Shown here piece after piece: positions 6,580-12,527 of a stretch of 35,147 bases of DNA. This DNA is from a virus. The translations under genes were made by a program, and so were the position numbers. Position 1 is the first letter of the stretch. Each line of letters begins with the position of its first letter. Under the pieces are notes generated by a model. That model had not been told where the DNA came from and ran no database searches. It saw nothing but the letters and a program-made list of their open reading frames with translations. The stretch lies in IMG/VR virus record IMGVR_UViG_3300026184_000042, positions 1 through 35,147 of that record. One strand, given 5' to 3'.

Positions 6580-7165
6580 ACTCATAGGAATTTCCGGCGC
6601 CAAGTTCGCGGGTAAGACTGAGGTAGCAAACATTCTTCGTGACCAGCTCAACGGAGCCATGATCCTCAATCTTCCCGAACCTATCTACCATGCTTGCATG
6701 GCAATCTTCGGCTGGTCCTACGAACAATGCACCGACCCTGTTCTACGCGAACAGATTGATGAACGCTACGGCGTCTCTCCCCGCTACGCACAGCAGACCC
6801 TAGGAACTGAGTGGGGTAGAAACATCATTCACGGAGAACTCTGGCTCATCCGTGCGGACGACGTTCTCGCAACCATCGAAGAGAACATGAGTATAAACTT
6901 CGCCATCGTTCCAAATATCCGCTTCTACAATGAAGCTCTCTGGATTCGGCGCAATGGCGGCATCGTCTTCAACGTCCACCGAAACGGGTATGAACTAGAC
7001 CACTCCCATGGAAGCGAGGTAGGAATCCCAGCAGAACTTATCGACGCACATATCCACAACATGAACTACGCGTCTGACTGGAGAGAAATTCTCGCAGATG
7101 AAGTAGACAATATGCTCGAACTTTTCCTTTCCGAAACTCTTCCTCACCGACAGGAGAATAAATAA
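6572..7165 (+). CDS. Deoxynucleoside monophosphate kinase
   Basis: 197 aa. The N-terminal LIGISGAKFAGKTEVANIL contains a Walker A loop GAKFAGKT (9-16) typical of phage dNMP kinases (the DNMK P-loop family that includes T4 gene 1). Further family-like features are the LGTEWGRNIIHGELWL segment (about residues 77-92) and IVPNIRFYNEALWIR (about 112-126). It phosphorylates dNMPs to dNDPs, supplying precursors for phage DNA synthesis. It fits with the downstream dUTPase. Overlaps the preceding gene by 8 bases and the next by one base (TAATG). Confidence 0.85.
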   Translation: MAKLIGISGAKFAGKTEVANILRDQLNGAMILNLPEPIYHACMAIFGWSYEQCTDPVLREQIDERYGVSPRYAQQTLGTEWGRNIIHGELWLIRADDVLATIEENMSINFAIVPNIRFYNEALWIRRNGGIVFNVHRNGYELDHSHGSEVGIPAELIDAHIHNMNYASDWREILADEVDNMLELFLSETLPHRQENK

Positions 7166-7353
7166 TGGCTAAGACTGGACGTCGCCCTCGCGCAAAACCG
7201 GCGATTGATCGCCACATCCGTCTTGACCAGGACCTGGACGCCGAGGTCAAGGAACACCTTTCTGACCCCGTTACCGGGAAGCTTAAACAGGGCGCTTACT
7301 CGAAGCTAGTAGAACGTCTCCTCCGGGAGCACATCCAGGGCAAGCGCCGGTAG
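7165..7353 (+). CDS. Small basic DNA-binding protein, probably ribbon-helix-helix-like
   Basis: 62 aa, AGGAGA at about 7152-7157 before ATG 7165. Composition is strongly basic at both ends. The middle, HIRLDQDLDAEVKEHLSDPVTG-x-LKQGAYSKLVERLLREH, has one beta strand followed by two helices, the layout of phage ribbon-helix-helix-like proteins with a DPVTG loop. Such proteins dimerise and bind short DNA repeats. It lies directly upstream of the repeat-rich intergenic region 7349-7531, so it could bind there, but this is inference. Confidence 0.6.
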   Translation: MAKTGRRPRAKPAIDRHIRLDQDLDAEVKEHLSDPVTGKLKQGAYSKLVERLLREHIQGKRR

Positions 7354-7465
7354 CTTAAGCACCGGTAGGTGAACCCCTGGTAGAAATAATAAGAAACCTT
7401 GGCCTATAAGTCCATAGGGTTGAAGGTTCCACAATATGTGGTAATGTAGGGGTAACGCTGGGTAA
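7349..7465 (+). repeat. Phased GGTAR short repeats
   Basis: GGTAG occurs at 7349-7353, 7364-7368 and 7379-7383 (exact 15-base spacing). GGTAA occurs at 7440-7444, 7451-7455 and 7461-7465 (11 and 10 bases apart, about one DNA turn). The first copy overlaps the stop of the basic protein gene. Such phased short repeats suggest a protein-binding array (operator or origin iterons), though each unit is only five bases long. Confidence 0.45.
7395..7441. promoter_or_regulatory. Two adjacent inverted repeats in the 7354-7531 intergenic region
   Basis: The first is an interrupted palindrome: AACCTT (7395-7400) and CCTAT (7403-7407) pair with ATAGG (7414-7418) and AAGGTT (7423-7428). The second follows directly: CCACA-ATA-TGTGG at 7429-7441. 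Both are of operator type. TTGAAG at 7420-7425 with TAATGT 16 bases later is a weak promoter-like pair. This 178-base stretch is the largest gene-free stretch of the early arm and holds no convincing ORF. Confidence 0.45.
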
Positions 7466-7466
7466 G

Positions 7467-7506
7467 TTTTGTGGAGATATAACTCAACATTACTTCTCCA
7501 CAAAAC
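7467..7506 (+). repeat. 40-nt palindromic element, copy 1
   Basis: First of three related 40-nt elements (others at 15055-15094 and 31992-32031). Here the arms are perfect over 12 bases, counting G7466: GTTTTGTGGAGA (7466-7477) with TCTCCACAAAAC (7495-7506), with a 17-base centre. It ends 25 bases before the ATG of the 68-aa gene at 7532. It has T-rich bases on the 5' side and A-rich on the 3' side, the reverse of an intrinsic terminator. The terminal pair is G-C (GTGGAG/CTCCAC) where the other copies have A-T, a compensatory change. Confidence 0.75.
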
Positions 7507-7531
7507 GCCCGCCCCTTCCAAGGAGGCCCGT

Positions 7532-7738
7532 ATGCCGGAAGACCAGCCGCAAGAACTCGACATCCATGAACTCAATGACCTTCGGCGCCGTATCGTAAGC
7601 GGCGAGGACTGGTCCCGCCAGGAACTTCGCCGGGCGCTTCAGAGTATCCGCATCGACAAGGAGCGCAAGGGCCAGAAGGCGCAAAGCAACGGCGGCAGCA
7701 CGAAAAGCAAGCCCGCGAACCTCGACGATCTTCTCTAG
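7532..7738 (+). CDS. Hypothetical protein, 68 aa
   Basis: AAGGAGG at 7520-7526 selects ATG 7532 over an upstream in-frame GTG/ATG position. The product is mainly helical (…DIHELNDLRRRIVSGEDWSRQELRRALQSIRIDKERKGQ…) with a Ser/Lys/Gly-rich linker and a short acidic end LDDLL. No family recognised. It is the first gene after the repeat-rich intergenic region and palindromic element copy 1, so it may head a transcription or processing unit. Confidence 0.65.
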   Translation: MPEDQPQELDIHELNDLRRRIVSGEDWSRQELRRALQSIRIDKERKGQKAQSNGGSTKSKPANLDDLL

Positions 7739-7749
7739 GCGGACACGTT

Positions 7750-8046
7750 ATGCCAGCGCAGAGAAGCTTCTACCGCTACCCCGAACACTACGCGGACTAT
7801 ATCCGGCGGGCCGCTGGTGGAGAGGACGTAGTCATAGAGGTTCCTACGGACAAGTCTGCTACCATCTCTCGTAACGAACTCTATAACTACCGCTACTCTC
7901 TTCGAGACGAAGTAAAGAACAACAACCCTGACCCGCAGGTTCACGAACTCCAGCGTATGGCCGAACGGCTTGTTTTCTCCATAGAAGATTCCGAGTTTGG
8001 CCGCAGGATTCGTATCTTTGTTCCCAAGGGTCTTAAATACCTCTAG
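7750..8046 (+). CDS. Hypothetical protein, 98 aa
   Basis: ATG 7750 follows the previous stop by 11 bases with only a weak AGGCGG site. The protein contains YPEHYADYIRRAAGGEDVVIEVPTD and a C-terminal beta-like segment GRRIRIFVPKGLKYL; it is charged and probably alpha/beta. No family recognised. Its place just before the nuclease-Sak4-SSB module suggests linked expression. Confidence 0.65.
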   Translation: MPAQRSFYRYPEHYADYIRRAAGGEDVVIEVPTDKSATISRNELYNYRYSLRDEVKNNNPDPQVHELQRMAERLVFSIEDSEFGRRIRIFVPKGLKYL

Positions 8047-8055
8047 GTATCCACC

Positions 8056-9003
8056 ATGCTCGAAGAGTCTCCTACTGTCCACGGACAGCCGAAGTCCGAG
8101 CTTTCGTTTCCGCAGGTCTTCGACGCAACTATGCTCCGCACCGCGAAGTCCTGCCTGCACAAGTTTTATTGGGAGTTCCTTCGGAACAAGGTAGCCACGG
8201 GTCTTAACCCCGACCTGAACGCAGGGGCCGCCTACGCCCGCGCTCACGAAGTTTTCCGTAAGAGCTACTACGGAGAAGAAGAGGAAGAAACGTCCTTTGA
8301 GGACGCTCTTCTCGACGGCGCGGCCGCCCTCATTCAGGAATACGGACTCGATGATCCGCCGAGCGACAGCCCGAAGCAACTCGACCGGATGCTTGCGGCC
8401 TACAAAGCCTATTACCGTCGCGAGTACCCGCCCACCTTTGACGACGTACATCCTTACATCATCAACGGACAGCCCCTCGTAGAGTTCTCTTTCGCAGAAC
8501 CTATTGAAGACGTTATCCATCCGGAAACCGGGGAACCCATTCTCTACGCGGGCACCTACGACATGATGGCCACCCATGCCGGTATGCTCTGGGTCTTTGA
8601 CGACAAGACCACTAAGCAGATGGGCATAACGTGGGCCGACCAGTGGAAGCTCCGCTCTCAGTTCCTCGGCTACATCTGGGGCGCACAACGCTTCGGCTAC
8701 GATGTTCAGGGCTACATCGTCCGCGGCACGGCAATTCAAAAGACTCAAATAAAGTTCGCCCAGGCCAAGCATCTTATCCCGAAGTGGCAGCTGGACCGCT
8801 GGTATGCGACCACCGTGCGCGAACTTCAAACCATCGTCAACGCTTGGAAGGAGGGTTTCTTCGACTGGAACTTCGACGACGCCTGTGCCAGCTACGGCGG
8901 ATGCCAGTTCCTCGATCTCTGCTCCGTCCCGAACCCCGACGACTATCTCCGTGGCAACTATGAAGAACGCTACTGGAGCCCCGTGAAAACCGAAAGCTAC
9001 TAA
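8056..9003 (+). CDS. PD-(D/E)XK exonuclease, Cas4/RecB-like with Fe-S-type cysteines
   Basis: 315 aa. Nuclease motifs are in order: H64 in AYARAHEVF, acidic E143 (VEFSF), D169 in GTYD, D182-x-K184 in WVFDDKT, and Q202-x3-Y206 in QFLGY. This is the RecB/Cas4 PD-(D/E)XK arrangement with its QxxxY helix. One early Cys (C33 in AKSCLHKFYW) and three late ones (C277-x5-C283-x5-C289) match the four-Cys layout of 4Fe-4S-stabilised Cas4/AddB nucleases. Expected role: metal-dependent DNA end resection, providing single strands to the Sak4-like protein two genes downstream. No adjacent cas1/cas2 or CRISPR array is present, so a Cas4 adaptation role is unlikely. Confidence 0.85.
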   Translation: MLEESPTVHGQPKSELSFPQVFDATMLRTAKSCLHKFYWEFLRNKVATGLNPDLNAGAAYARAHEVFRKSYYGEEEEETSFEDALLDGAAALIQEYGLDDPPSDSPKQLDRMLAAYKAYYRREYPPTFDDVHPYIINGQPLVEFSFAEPIEDVIHPETGEPILYAGTYDMMATHAGMLWVFDDKTTKQMGITWADQWKLRSQFLGYIWGAQRFGYDVQGYIVRGTAIQKTQIKFAQAKHLIPKWQLDRWYATTVRELQTIVNAWKEGFFDWNFDDACASYGGCQFLDLCSVPNPDDYLRGNYEERYWSPVKTESY

Positions 9004-9014
9004 GGAGAAGAAGA

Positions 9015-9353
9015 ATGAGCGAAAACGAAGACTTTAACGGCTACCAGCAAGCAGAAGCAGAAGAAGCCCTGGGGGGACAGGCACACTTTTCCGGCCACCC
9101 CCTTCTTTCTCAAGAGCACCTGAAGTCCGTCATCGAGCTTCGGAACCAGATGGCGCAGAAGGCCCAGGAACTCACCGCCTTCATCAACGGGGACGAAGAA
9201 GCTGTCTCCGAACCTCCTGAGTGCGTCCTGATCGTTCCCCCGTCCACGAACGCGGGCGGCTACATGGGAGTCGGCCTGTTCACCGTTCACGGCTCCTTCG
9301 ACGCGCTGCGCCAAGCCATCAACCTGCAGAACGCCATCGCTGGGAGCGAATAA
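9015..9353 (+). CDS. Hypothetical protein, 112 aa
   Basis: AAGGAGAAGAAG precedes ATG 9015. The first half is Glu/Gln/Ala-rich and helical (…SQEHLKSVIELRNQMAQKAQELTAFI…). The second half has a beta-like stretch (CVLIVPPSTNAGGYMGVGLFTVHG) and a final helix. It lies between the nuclease and Sak4-like genes and is probably co-transcribed with them; no family recognised. Confidence 0.65.
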   Translation: MSENEDFNGYQQAEAEEALGGQAHFSGHPLLSQEHLKSVIELRNQMAQKAQELTAFINGDEEAVSEPPECVLIVPPSTNAGGYMGVGLFTVHGSFDALRQAINLQNAIAGSE

Positions 9354-9354
9354 T

Positions 9355-10215
9355 ATGTCCGTTCCTGAAAGTATCCCTGGAGTCCGCGTCCTTCTCGAAG
9401 GAGAAACGGGCTCTGGAAAAACCCACAGCATCCGGACGCTTCATAACCTGGAAGGGATTGACGACATCTTCGTCATTTTCACCGAGCCAGGCATGGAGGT
9501 CCTAGCGGATCTCACTCACGACCACTACCACTGGACCTACGTCAAGCCCGTCGCCAGCAAGATGGAAAGCCTTATCGACAAGGCGCGCACCATGAACTCT
9601 ATGTCCTGGGACGGGATGCAAAAAGCCCTGCAAAACGACCCGAACAAGAAGGACTACGACGCTGGTGTCCGCCTCCTCGAAGCCATGCACAAGCCCGTAT
9701 GCGCTGAGTGCGGAAAGGAGTTCCCTGACGTCTCCGAATGGACCAACCGGCAAGTCCTCGTTTTGGACAGCCTTAGCGGTCTGAACACCGCAGCCATGCA
9801 GCTTATTATCGGCGGCAGTCTCGTCCGCTCCCAGCCCCAATGGGGCGCGGCGCAAGACACGGAAATGATGCTGATCAATAAGCTCTGCTACGACACTAAC
9901 GCCCACTTCGTTCTTACGGCCCACGTTGAAAAGATGCTTGACGAGATCAACGGCGGGCAGGTCGTTAAGGTCAACGCGCTCGGCAAAGCCCTGGCGCCGG
10001 AGATCCCGAAGAACTTCTCCGACGTGATCTACTGCTATCGCGTGAGCGACCAGTTCAAGTGGTCCACGGCTAGCACGGGCGTAGAGACTAAGGCTCGTAA
10101 CGTCCCCATTTCCGACAAGATCGAGCCTTCCTTCAAACAGATTATCCAAAAGTGGAGGTCCCGCTATGACGTAAAGCAAGAAGCCCAGAAGCAAGAAGCC
10201 ACCACGCAACAGTAG
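9355..10215 (+). CDS. Sak4-like RecA-fold ATPase / single-strand annealing recombinase
   Basis: 286 aa. Walker A GETGSGKT at 16-23 and Walker B VLVLDS (D139) sit in a minimal RecA core, with a likely sensor segment NAHFVLTAHVEK (about residues 182-193). Residues 117-120 are CAEC, a possible partial zinc site. A short RecA-like ATPase of this size next to an SSB-like gene and a nuclease is typical of phage Sak4 recombinases, which promote annealing together with SSB. The C-terminus is Gln/Lys/Glu-rich. Expected role: homologous recombination and repair of phage DNA. A generic AAA_24-type phage ATPase is the less specific alternative. Confidence 0.82.
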   Translation: MSVPESIPGVRVLLEGETGSGKTHSIRTLHNLEGIDDIFVIFTEPGMEVLADLTHDHYHWTYVKPVASKMESLIDKARTMNSMSWDGMQKALQNDPNKKDYDAGVRLLEAMHKPVCAECGKEFPDVSEWTNRQVLVLDSLSGLNTAAMQLIIGGSLVRSQPQWGAAQDTEMMLINKLCYDTNAHFVLTAHVEKMLDEINGGQVVKVNALGKALAPEIPKNFSDVIYCYRVSDQFKWSTASTGVETKARNVPISDKIEPSFKQIIQKWRSRYDVKQEAQKQEATTQQ

Positions 10216-10228
10216 TCTTGGCCAAGAC
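10215..10228. promoter_or_regulatory. 14-bp perfect palindrome before the SSB-like gene
   Basis: GTCTTGGCCAAGAC is a gapless palindrome beginning at the last base of the Sak4 stop codon and lying 24 bases before the SSB-like start. It could be a dimeric protein site or a short RNA hairpin. A palindrome of this length is expected about twice by chance in a window of this size, so only its position makes it notable. Confidence 0.3.
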
Positions 10229-10252
10229 AACACAGAAACAAGGTAGGAAACC

Positions 10253-10705
10253 ATGAGCCAGAACTTCGATCCTGACGTCCTGATGAACACTTCCATCGAG
10301 CAGCCGCTCTCCACGCAGGTTATCCAGCCCGACGGCGGCGAGTACGAGGCGACTATCGACTCCGTCAATCTCCGGAACGGTACCGGTAAGAATGGCGAGC
10401 CGTACTACATGCTGAACGTCGGCTGGGAGCTGCACAGCGAGGAGGCCAAGCAGAAGACCGGTCGCGAAAAGGTCGTGGCTCGTCAGTCCCTGTTCCTCGA
10501 TGTGGACGAGGACTCCGGGCGCCTGGAGACCGAGGAAGGCAAGAACGTCGACCTCGGCCGGCTGTTCGACACCCTGGGTCTGAACGACCAGGACAAGTCC
10601 ATCAAGATGCTGGAAGGCCGGCCCGCCAAGGTGCTGGTCTCGGTGGACGAAGGAAACGACGGCGTTCCCCGTGCGAATGTTCGCAAGGTTGCCGCTATCG
10701 GCTAG
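10253..10705 (+). CDS. ssb: SSB-like single-stranded DNA-binding protein
   Basis: 150 aa, ATG 10253. The layout …QPDGGEYEATIDSVNLRNGTGKNGEPYYMLNVGWELHSEE… resembles the phage SSB-like/DUF669 type, with a core of beta strands, a polar loop and then a helix-rich part. Codons are more strictly G/C-ending than in most neighbours, consistent with high expression. Being directly after the Sak4-like gene and before a strong terminator supports its identity as the recombination partner SSB. There is no acidic DDDIPF-type tail of bacterial SSB. Assignment rests on context plus general resemblance. Confidence 0.65.
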   Translation: MSQNFDPDVLMNTSIEQPLSTQVIQPDGGEYEATIDSVNLRNGTGKNGEPYYMLNVGWELHSEEAKQKTGREKVVARQSLFLDVDEDSGRLETEEGKNVDLGRLFDTLGLNDQDKSIKMLEGRPAKVLVSVDEGNDGVPRANVRKVAAIG

Positions 10706-10716
10706 CCGTCCTGAGG

Positions 10717-10742
10717 GAGGGGGCAGATGCCCCCTCTTTTTT
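10717..10742 (+). terminator. Rho-independent terminator after the recombination module
   Basis: Perfect 8-bp stem GAGGGGGC (10717-10724) and GCCCCCTC (10729-10736), loop AGAT, followed directly by six T (10737-10742). It begins 12 bases after the SSB-like stop codon. This is the strongest intrinsic terminator seen on the + strand and ends the nuclease-Sak4-SSB transcript, while the next gene starts 20 bases later. Confidence 0.92.
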
Positions 10743-10762
10743 CAGTCCGAAAGGGTAAAGAA

Positions 10763-12055
10763 ATGCAAGAAATAGGTGTCTCTGAAGTCGTTGTCGAAGA
10801 GAGAGTTCGTAAGCACTTTGACGAAAAGAAGATCCAAGAACTCAAGGACTCTATCCTCGAGAAAGGACTTTACCATCCCATCGTTCTCCAGGACGATTCC
10901 TCTACGCTCGTCATGGGTGAACGTCGCCTCCGCGCCATCCGTAGCATCTACGAAGAAGACGAAACTTTCTACCATAACGGACAGCCTGTGACCGTGGGCC
11001 ACGTTCCCTACAGCATCCTCTCCGAGATGGAAAACTATCAAATCCTCGAAGCGGAGCTGGAGGAGAACATTCTGCGCGACGACCTAGAGTGGCAAGAACG
11101 CGCAGAGGCTACCAGACGGCTCCACGAAATGCGCGTCTCTCAGTATGGCGAAGCGAACCATCGCGGCTCCGGCTGGTCCGTAACTGACACCGCGAGCGAA
11201 ATCCGTGGAGAGCAGGCCAAGGGTTCTCAAGTCTCTCGCGTCCAGCGCGACCTGACCCTGGCTGATCACCTAGACGACCCCATGGTTGCCGCAGCTAAGG
11301 ACGAGAAAGAAGCCCTGAAGATTATCGAAAGGGAAAAGAAGCGCGAGCATCGGCGCCAGCAAGCAGAGGAAGCCTCTACCTCCAACACTTCTCATAGTCT
11401 TCTCCAGGCCGACAGCCTAGAGACCCTGAAAACCTTCGAAGATGCTTCCTTCGATATCATCATAACCGACCCTCCGTATGGCATCGATGTCCACAAGGAC
11501 AAGCAGCGGGACGGTGAATATCATGAGTACGACGACAGTCCGGAGTATCTCGACCAGGTGGCCCAGGCCCTCGCGGAGGAAGGTTTCCGTATCTGTAAAC
11601 AGGAAGCTCATCTGTATATGTTCTGCGATATTCGCCAGTGGCCCTCACTCGCTGCCACGTTCTTCGTTAATGGCTGGGACGTTTGGGAGCGCCCCCTCAT
11701 TTGGTACAAAGGGAATACTGGTTCTTTTGGTGGAACTGACTGGGGACCGAGGCGTACCTACGAAGCTATCCTGTACGCCGCAAAAGGTCGGCGTCCTGTT
11801 ACGGCACTTTACCATGACGTCATTGACGTGCCGAAGCCAACCCAGACAGAACACCCTGCCGCAAAACCAGTTGAAGTCTACGAGAACCTTCTTCGGCGTT
11901 CCGCTAACCCCGGAGACAGAGTTCTCGATCCTTTTTGCGGAGGAGGCCCAGTGTTTGAAGCTTCTGAAAAATTCATGGCGATTGCCACAGGGATAGAGCT
12001 TAACGACGACTACTATGCCCTCGCCCACGAGAACCTGAGGAAGATCAATGAGTGA
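10763..12055 (+). CDS. ParB-like domain fused to DNA methyltransferase (N6-adenine/N4-cytosine)
   Basis: 430 aa. An in-frame ATG at 10727 lies inside the terminator hairpin, so ATG 10763 is chosen. Residues about 5-120 are a ParB/Sulfiredoxin-fold domain with GERRLRAI (52-59) and ENILRDDLEWQERA (101-114), the nucleotide-binding boxes of ParB. After a charged linker (about 180-205) comes a class beta amino-methyltransferase: catalytic DPPY (236-239), then HPAAKPVEVYENLL (364-377) and the S-adenosylmethionine site DPFCGGG (389-395). It probably modifies phage DNA at a specific sequence, protecting it from restriction or marking it. No partner restriction enzyme is nearby. What the ParB-like part recognises or does is unknown. 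Confidence 0.88.
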   Translation: MQEIGVSEVVVEERVRKHFDEKKIQELKDSILEKGLYHPIVLQDDSSTLVMGERRLRAIRSIYEEDETFYHNGQPVTVGHVPYSILSEMENYQILEAELEENILRDDLEWQERAEATRRLHEMRVSQYGEANHRGSGWSVTDTASEIRGEQAKGSQVSRVQRDLTLADHLDDPMVAAAKDEKEALKIIEREKKREHRRQQAEEASTSNTSHSLLQADSLETLKTFEDASFDIIITDPPYGIDVHKDKQRDGEYHEYDDSPEYLDQVAQALAEEGFRICKQEAHLYMFCDIRQWPSLAATFFVNGWDVWERPLIWYKGNTGSFGGTDWGPRRTYEAILYAAKGRRPVTALYHDVIDVPKPTQTEHPAAKPVEVYENLLRRSANPGDRVLDPFCGGGPVFEASEKFMAIATGIELNDDYYALAHENLRKINE

Positions 12056-12527
12056 GAATCTAAAGCAGCTCAAGATTACGCCCTACGACGACACTTGCTT
12101 CCTTCCGGACAGGGCGCACTCTGATGATGCGGGCCTTGACCTATACGCTAGGCGGGGCCTTGTAATAGGCCCTCACAGCGCTGAAATTTGCCCGTGTGGC
12201 TTTTATATGGCCTTGCCAGGGGGGTACACCGGGTTAGTATGTACGCGCAGCAGCAGCCCCCTTAAACGCGCCTACAAGGTGGCCAACTCACCGGGGGTTA
12301 TCGACTCCGGTTTCCGTGGCGAAGTCGCGGCCATTCTCCACAACTTCACGGACGACACCATAAAGATCAGTCCTTTCGAAAAGGTGGCCCAGCTTCTCAT
12401 CGTCCCCATAGAACTTCCGGAACTCACCGTCGTACCTTCCCTCGACGAGACGGAACGCGGCGACAAGGGTTATGGCAGCACCGGCGGTTTCGCTCCCAGC
12501 TTCGGCAACAGCGGAGAGCATGAATGA
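12048..12527 (+). CDS. dut: dUTP diphosphatase (trimeric dUTPase)
   Basis: 159 aa; ATG 12048 overlaps the methyltransferase stop by 8 bases. All five dUTPase motifs are present: DAGLDLYA (motif 1), RSS (2), GVIDSGFRGE (3, catalytic Asp kept, usual Tyr replaced by Phe), KVAQLLI (4) and RGDKGYGSTGG (5). It hydrolyses dUTP to dUMP and pyrophosphate, keeping uracil out of DNA and supplying dTTP synthesis. The next gene encodes a DNA polymerase with a UDG-like domain, a coherent uracil-avoidance pair. Confidence 0.95.
   Translation: MSENLKQLKITPYDDTCFLPDRAHSDDAGLDLYARRGLVIGPHSAEICPCGFYMALPGGYTGLVCTRSSSPLKRAYKVANSPGVIDSGFRGEVAAILHNFTDDTIKISPFEKVAQLLIVPIELPELTVVPSLDETERGDKGYGSTGGFAPSFGNSGEHE

Noticed and set aside
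7420-7447. Sigma-70-like promoter (TTGAAG, 16 bases, TAATGT)
   Set aside because: The -10 match is only three of six, so it is not listed separately; it may still contribute to the control region.
7467-7506. Intrinsic terminator
   Set aside because: The hairpin has T-rich sequence before and A-rich sequence after the stem with no T-run following, opposite to a terminator in this direction.
7735-8829. 364-aa open frame on the - strand
   Set aside because: It lies opposite the well-supported genes at 7750-8046 and 8056-9003, has Val/Gly/Leu/Arg-rich composition typical of a reverse-frame shadow, and no ribosome binding site or motif.
8056-9003. Cas4 as part of a CRISPR system
   Set aside because: No cas1, cas2 or direct-repeat array was seen in the window; neighbours are phage recombination genes.
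9502-10368. 288-aa open frame on the - strand
   Set aside because: Shadow of the Sak4-like and SSB-like genes; crosses the end of one and the start of the other and has no recognisable domain.
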